Assembly: GCF_033473495.1 (NCBI RefSeq)
Contig: NC_088944.1
Span: forward strand, 310,001-374,000
Direction: 5' to 3'
Source: Cercospora beticola
Lineage: Eukaryota; Ascomycota; Dothideomycetes; Mycosphaerellales; Mycosphaerellaceae
DNA length: 64,000 nucleotides
Positions 59,124 through 64,000 of the stretch are shown piece after piece. Numbering within the stretch: the first letter of the stretch is position 1; the number at the start of each line of letters is the position of its first letter. Under the pieces are notes generated by a model. The model was given only the letters and a program-made list of their open reading frames with translations. It was not told where the DNA came from and ran no database searches. The position numbers were made by a program, and so were the translations under genes.

Positions 59124-59802
59124 TCAGTCGGCATCGATCTCTGCGCATCTTCCTGTGACTTGAACGTTATAGTCGCTCTGGACCATCTGGGCCTGCTCGT
59201 ACCTCCGCCGTGAATGCCGTTCCCACCAGTAGTCGCAACTGCCATCATTAGAAGGCGGCGGCCATAAGCCTATCGTTGACAAGTTGAATACGGATGTCTT
59301 CCCTGTGGCAGGATCATGATGGATTTCATGCTTTTCTTTCGTCTTGCCACGCGATGCGGTGGTAACGCCATCACCTTCATCCCAAGACTTCGCATCGCCG
59401 AGCAAATCGTTCAAAGTCTCGTCGTACACTTCAACGAAGTCGGCTTCCACTGCGTATTCCCAACCCTTGGATTTCAGCCGCTGCATCTCGGAGAGAAGCA
59501 TCTTGATAGCGCTCGGTATGATGCCTCTGGGTCCAGTCACCTTGCCACGGCTGCGGCTATTTCATCACCGGTGGCCGAAGTATGGAGTTCTTCATCTGCG
59601 TTCAGTGACAGATCTCTATCAATTGTCGCCGTGTTCCTTGAGAAGAAGGTCTATCCCAGTCGGCTTCATGATATAGGTATGTCATAGCTCCCGGGCGATG
59701 CATGTGCGTTGGAGCTATCGAGAGGTCAATGGATGTGATCGAAGATCCTCCTGATTCGGGCTTGTCGTATCGGAGGCTGGACGGAAGACGGCAGAGTCGC
59801 AA
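59124..59802 (-). pseudogene. Kinesin-14 (C-terminal motor, Kar3/KlpA-like) motor-domain relic
   Basis: Reading from about 59550 downwards, the translation gives TGPRGIIPSAIKM, VEADFVEVYDETLNDLLGDA and KHEIHHDPATGKTSVFNLST. These are the region after the P-loop and the F-x-E-[VI]-Y-x-E-x2-[NY]DLL motif of kinesin motors, in the form found in fungal kinesin-14, minus-end-directed spindle motors. The sequence upstream should hold GQTGSGKT but reads SRSRGKVTGP, so the ATP-binding Thr and part of the loop are gone. Downstream, switch I (SSRSH) and switch II (LAGSE) cannot be found. The preceding frame (59602-59802) may be the remains of the segment before the P-loop. It is about 140 recognisable residues of a motor that normally has about 330, hence a pseudogene fragment. 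Confidence 0.7.
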
Positions 59803-60572
59803 TCATCGTTGAAGCTGTCCGCCTTCAGCGAGACCATTCAAGATTGTGAACAATTCGGTCGCGTTCGCGATGAGCTCTGGAAACTTGCCGGATTCTTGAA
59901 TGAGCAGCTTAAGCACCAAGGATTTGGAAGTATGCGGACTCCCGCAAATAACATTTGTGGTAGTAAAATCGTCTTATCGAGGCCGCAGGTACGGAGATTG
60001 TCGAGAGTGTTAAGCAGATAGCGGAACTTCTCGCGTTAAGCTGTCGAGGAATATTGTTGTAAGTAATGCTCTCGAAACTGATTTGGGTTGCCCGATTATC
60101 CAAGGTGGTCTTGTTCTTTTTGTCTATGTTGTCCAGACCTGCATGAATAATGAACAAGCACGCTCACCGCGGCCGAATAGGTAACAAGCAGATATTGTGC
60201 TTAAAGAACGCAATTTCGTGAGAACCGGAAGATGTTAGAAGAATCGAGTTAGGCGTATTATAGTGGTGGGAGGCTGGATGCTTTGCTACGCATCGAAGTC
60301 TTGGCTGCCGTGCTTGCTGACTCTGAGACTTGCGAAGCACGTATGAGAAGGTGTATTCGAACAAGAGTGGATTGTGCAGGTATTTGCTGAATGTCGGCGG
60401 ATCCGTGGCGTGTGTTGTTAAGCATCAAAATCTGTGTACAGAAAAGAACTCGGACTGTGATTGCAACATCTGAAACCATGGATATGAGTAACCATATCGG
60501 GGGTTCGTATCAACCACGGGATCAAATTCAGTGCTTCGTGTTTAGCTACAACGATAATACAGTGCCTACGAA
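59803..60572. other. Possible exon remnants, no assignable gene
   Basis: At 59810-59940 both strands read as plausible protein (minus: LKLLIQESGKFPELIANATE; plus: LWKLAGFLNEQLKHQGFGSM), so neither can be chosen. The rest shows nothing. Confidence 0.3.
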
Positions 60573-61920
60573 TCAAAAGCTGAAAAGGGGATCATCATAT
60601 ACGGTGTCGGGTGCTGACCGGACGGTGCACGCCCGAAGGCTTACGAAGTGTCGATGACCATGCGGATCGTCGTGTTCAAGACCGAAAGGGCCTGATGGCA
60701 GGCTCCCATTTGCGTAGGAAAATGACATTCTGACAGTTTCGATAATAATACTACCATTTCCAAGCTGTATAATGAACTGGTGCTGAGCGTTTACATCCTG
60801 CATCAAAGGTGCAGCTCTAAGCTTGCTTCAGCAAAGGGTGAAACGAACTCACTTGTAAGAGGATTCCAAGCCCGGTGAAATTCGATAAGATGCGACACTA
60901 CACAGAATGTCATTGTCGGCTCCCAATATCCCTCGCAGTGGCGTTAATGCGAACTCAGCGGTTCCTCGATGCCAAAGGATATCTCGATGCTGCACGAGCA
61001 ATACTCAATAGCGAACACCTGTGCCTCGATGTACTCCGTACACTCGCTGAATGAAAGCACCACGGGCTTAAGCGTACATACCTCAGTCGTGTAAATTGCA
61101 GCGTTGCAGGCAACTGAGAACAATGGCTGGATAGCAAGTGACTTCTCGAATACAGTAGCTCGGCTGAGCATGGCAATGTGGTATTCAAAGTTGCCCTTTC
61201 GGATTTCGCTCTCTTCTTCGCGGAAAGTCATGCCCAAATAGCGGCGTCCTGATAGATGCGCATCACGAGGGTCATGAATGGTGCAAATTTTTGATCGGGA
61301 CGTTGCTTAGGAGTGGCAGCTTCTGAAGTACGGCAATTCTTCCTTTTAGTGTTCCTACGGGCTCCGTTGGGTTAGAGACCCAGTTCTCACCTACAATATC
61401 TTCTCGTACAGAGGACTGTTTGTGCTTTGCTCGACGAGTGGCAGACTCAATGTAGCAAGACGAGGCCTCCTCATACCAGGGTGCGTTTGGAATTATTTTG
61501 CGAGTTGTTGTATATTCACTGCCGTTGTGGCGTATGTCTTGTATCCCGTACCCATTAATGGCGGCTGGATGAGAAGTGATGGTGACCGCGGAGACCTAGC
61601 CGTTGGCATTGGAAACAGATATTGAGCTGGACACAGTGGAGCTTCTAGTCGATGATGAGTTGGTCGTAGGGCCGCGTAGGTGTCGAAGGTGTCATGAGAG
61701 CCTTTCTACTCTTAGCAGGCGTGAATTTCTCGGTGTCCAGCGGACGACGAAAGTCCTGGAAGGCGTTCTGTGTTGCGAGCGATGCTGCACTGCGGTGACC
61801 GTAAATGTGGATCTCCGGAACACATCCGCCTGGTTCGCCTGGCAGTCCAGATGGAATGAGATTAGGATTCACTTCTCGTGCCACGCGGTTTGCAGCACCA
61901 GATGAAGGGCTTTGCGGCAT
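60573..61920 (-). CDS. Unknown multi-exon protein, possibly partly decayed
   Basis: A start at 61920 (MPQSPSSGAANRVAREVNPN) leads to a stop at 61645. Coherent stretches follow on the same strand: near 61230-61350 (KRKNCRTSEAATPKQRPDQK, FMTLVMRIYQDAA), then 60944-61237 (GMTFREEESEIRKGNFEYHI and AMLSRATVFEKSLAIQPLFS). A 55-nt intron at about 60804-60858 (GTGAGT...TGCAG) joins a short exon (FTGLGILLQ) in phase to a last exon that reads DVNAQHQFIIQLGNGSIIIE and stops at 60573. The final part is beta-rich with alternating hydrophobic residues. I cannot connect all parts without assuming unseen introns or a frameshift near 61250. No family is recognised. Confidence 0.4.
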
Positions 61921-63425
61921 GAGTCCTCGTCGCTATTCGTTGAATCATTCTACGGCAGACGACTATCGACATGCTGTACCAGACGTTCGTCTTTCTTTAA
62001 ACATTACGGCCGAATGTCGCTGTGCCTTCTTCCTACAAAGTGAGACCGATCTTTCGCAGCACGACTTCGGGTCGTTCTTCTTCTTCTACCTGCGCATTGT
62101 TCAGACTCGCCCTTTGGTGTTTCGAGCCCGACAGCGATACCACAGCATGCGAAAGCGGCAGTTCGTGTTTGATCTGATTTGTGCGGTCGTGCCCGTTCCC
62201 GCTTCAATCGCGCCATTGAGTTCATGACTATTTCACCGCACTCGAGGCATCAGTTGGCAGCGCAAGGATGATACGCGTTCTCGGCCTTGAAGTGCCGTGA
62301 AGTGTGGTATTGGCGCGAGAGAACAGCGCAATCGGAGAAGGCGTTGTTCGTGCGTCTCTCCACGTGAGTTTTGCCGGATCTGGAGACCATCGCGAGGCCA
62401 GATACCAGCCAGATCTCTGCCGACCTTCCAACTTTGCGGATCGTGACGATGGTCGGTCCCTTGTTTCACGTCCTTCTAGGTCGCTTACCAATCTCCATGC
62501 TCGCTAAACTTGATCACATCACCAGACGTGCGGGTGAAACCCTTGAGAGGCAGTAGGTGGTGCCGTGTGGGCTCTTTAGGTCGGTGAGCGTGATCTGTGT
62601 GCTTAGTGCAGCCCACGCAGGCGCGCGGATTCTAGCGTCCTAGCGGGAAGCGACAGTACAGTCTAAAAGGGCGTTTTTGGCGCGTTCATGTCGACTTTGC
62701 TCCTGGACGTCCAACGATCTACGCATGGCATGCCTAGAATCAGGTGATTGGGAGCGATAGTCGTCGCCGGTCGTCGAGGTGAGGGCGCCGCAGATCAGAC
62801 ATGGCGGCATGTTGGCGGCGAGGCTGTGGACCGACGGTGTGGTGCCAGGAGCCGAACGACGGCAGTATTGTGGTCAGGTCAGTGCGTGCGGAGAGCGATG
62901 TGCAGTAAAAGAGAGACGGTAATTTGCTGCACCTTTCGCCAGTCTATGGTGGCAGGTTTGGTGACGGGAGGTCGGCCGTTGTGGACAGACCGACCCTGGA
63001 GCCATGAAATTTTGGGGGCTCCCTGGAGGACTCTAAATTCCGGAAGAAGGTCAATTTACGTCCAGGGACGATCTCCACTTCCTGGAACAATATTGGGCTA
63101 GACCATGGGGACTCAAGACCAAGCAACGAGACGTGGTACTGTGAACAGCGCATGTGGGGCTAATGTGGAGATGGCCGTTGATTGTGCCAGTCGGACATAG
63201 CGGACATCGTGTGACGCTTTATGATCCGAGAGCATGATTACAGACAGCGTGTGCGATGAGTGCCTGGTTGATCAATAATGACCACGTCAAGGTCAACATT
63301 CATTCGTTATTCTTCTAGTGGTAGGTCTTGCAAGAACAAGCATGGACAACGTCCAAGTGTGGTGTCCGATCCAGTATCTCCAAGAACCGACTCGCCGACA
63401 ACGATGGCCTGTAGCAAACATATGC
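61921..63425. other. No convincing gene
   Basis: Overlapping Arg/Ser-rich frames without motifs on both strands. The stretch 62560-63180 is G-rich on the plus strand and contains no frame that looks like protein. Confidence 0.35.
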
Positions 63426-63922
63426 TCAGGTACTTGCAGCGGCGGATTGTGGTACTGCATCTTCTGACAAAAGTCGGCATGCATCTGTAGGCTTCCGAGT
63501 CCCTGTCTGCCGACTACGGCATACCTCTGCACGTAGCTCAGGCGAGGTCGATAGGGTCACTGGCATCGGCAATCGGGCTCGTGCGCTGTCTGACAAAGTC
63601 GCGAATTTCTGCGTGTGAGAAGAGATAACAGCTTGCCAGCATGACCATTCCAGTGACGAGCGTAGAACGGGAGAGATACTCGGCATCGGCAAGAGCCTTC
63701 GGTTGTGAGCGGCGTCTTGAGCGCCAGACGGACCCTCTGAAACTGCTTGCGTGAGCTCTTCATAAGCGTCTTGTACAAACCCCGGCATCCTCTTTCACCG
63801 CTGAAGACTTTCCTGCGAGCGTTCTTAGGAAGGACATTCTGACCATTTCTCCAATCTGCCTTCTTGACGAAGAAGCTCTCTAATCTGACCTGCGTCGAGG
63901 TGGCTGCGACGTTTGAATCCAC
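63426..63922 (-). CDS. Two overlapping candidate exons, low confidence
   Basis: One frame (63557-63922) starts with TQVRLESFFVKKADWRNGQN and is basic. Another (63426-63788) reads FVQDAYEELTQAVSEGPSGA. They overlap and only one, or a spliced mixture, can be real. No motif is recognised. Confidence 0.25.
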
Positions 63923-63937
63923 TGTTTCGAATGTTCC

Positions 63938-64000
63938 TTAAGCGATGGACTCTTCGGAGGGGAGCTCAGACTTCTTCTTCTTGGCACTCTTTCTTCGTGG
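63938..64000 (-). CDS. C-terminal end of a Lys-rich protein entering from beyond the window
   Basis: From the window edge an open frame reads RRKSAKKKKSELPSEESIA and stops at a TAA (complement of 63938-63940). The Lys-rich patch resembles a nuclear or nucleolar targeting signal at a protein C-terminus. Only 20 residues are visible. Confidence 0.35.
   Translation of the reverse strand, partial: PRRKSAKKKKSELPSEESIA

Noticed and set aside
60490..60530. GGGGTTCGTATCAACCACGGG resembling a tRNA T-arm
   Set aside because: No acceptor, D-arm or anticodon arm can be folded around it.
62748..63101. 117-codon plus-strand frame
   Set aside because: Gly/Arg-rich translation of G-rich DNA without motif or splice support.

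Overview
The window looks like nuclear DNA of a filamentous ascomycete (Pezizomycotina). A Dothideomycete is my best guess but is not proven. The reasons are short introns (about 46-90 nt) with GTRNGN donors and CTRAY-like branch sites, small gene families typical of these fungi (2EXR-like, MYND finger, LRR-like), a kinesin-14 relic, and above all a 31 kb block with the signature of repeat-induced point mutation (RIP). I see no bacterial operons, CRISPR array, rRNA or tRNA.

Layout. (1) 1-23.49 kb is of ordinary base composition and poor in intact genes. It holds an edge-truncated membrane protein, a MYND-finger gene with three zinc-binding Cys changed to Tyr, a spliced LRR-like gene that probably ends in an intact MYND finger, two unknown multi-exon genes (6.1-6.8 and 8.2-9.6 kb), a 2EXR-like protein (16.7 kb), a membrane-protein locus (18.8-19.7 kb) and a well supported two-exon Ser/Pro-rich orphan (20.9-21.8 kb). 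A small RIP relic lies at 15.67-15.94 kb. (2) 23.49-54.73 kb is AT-rich and almost devoid of CA and TG dinucleotides, while CG, CC and CT survive. No ORF of 60 codons crosses it. (3) 54.74-64 kb returns to normal composition and is rich in broken genes: an acidic protein with two frameshifts, a coiled-coil protein with two frameshifts and a TAG, a kinesin-14 motor fragment, and a multi-exon unknown gene at 60.6-61.9 kb.

The RIP block can be resolved by eye into a nested retrotransposon stack. Three copies of a 2.3 kb non-autonomous LTR element (216 bp LTRs; called Alpha here) carry a primer-binding site that resembles the half-tRNA-iMet type used by Ty1/copia elements. One copy is intact with a 5 bp target duplication. 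The other two are fused around a Ty3/gypsy element (Gypsy-1, 195 bp LTRs). The right-hand Alpha was invaded by Gypsy-3 (164 bp LTRs, target duplication AGAAC), which was in turn invaded by Gypsy-2 (389 bp LTRs, target duplication CTTAC). LTR pairs are identical in length (216/216, 195/195, 164/164, 389/389), which supports the boundaries. All pol frames are destroyed by TAA and TAG codons.

Taken together the window looks like a heterochromatic, gene-decaying region: an accessory, subtelomeric or centromere-flanking segment. Transposons were silenced by RIP, and nearby genes show a few RIP-type changes of their own. Limits: gene models were spliced by eye, no database search was run, and dinucleotide statements come from reading rather than a full count.
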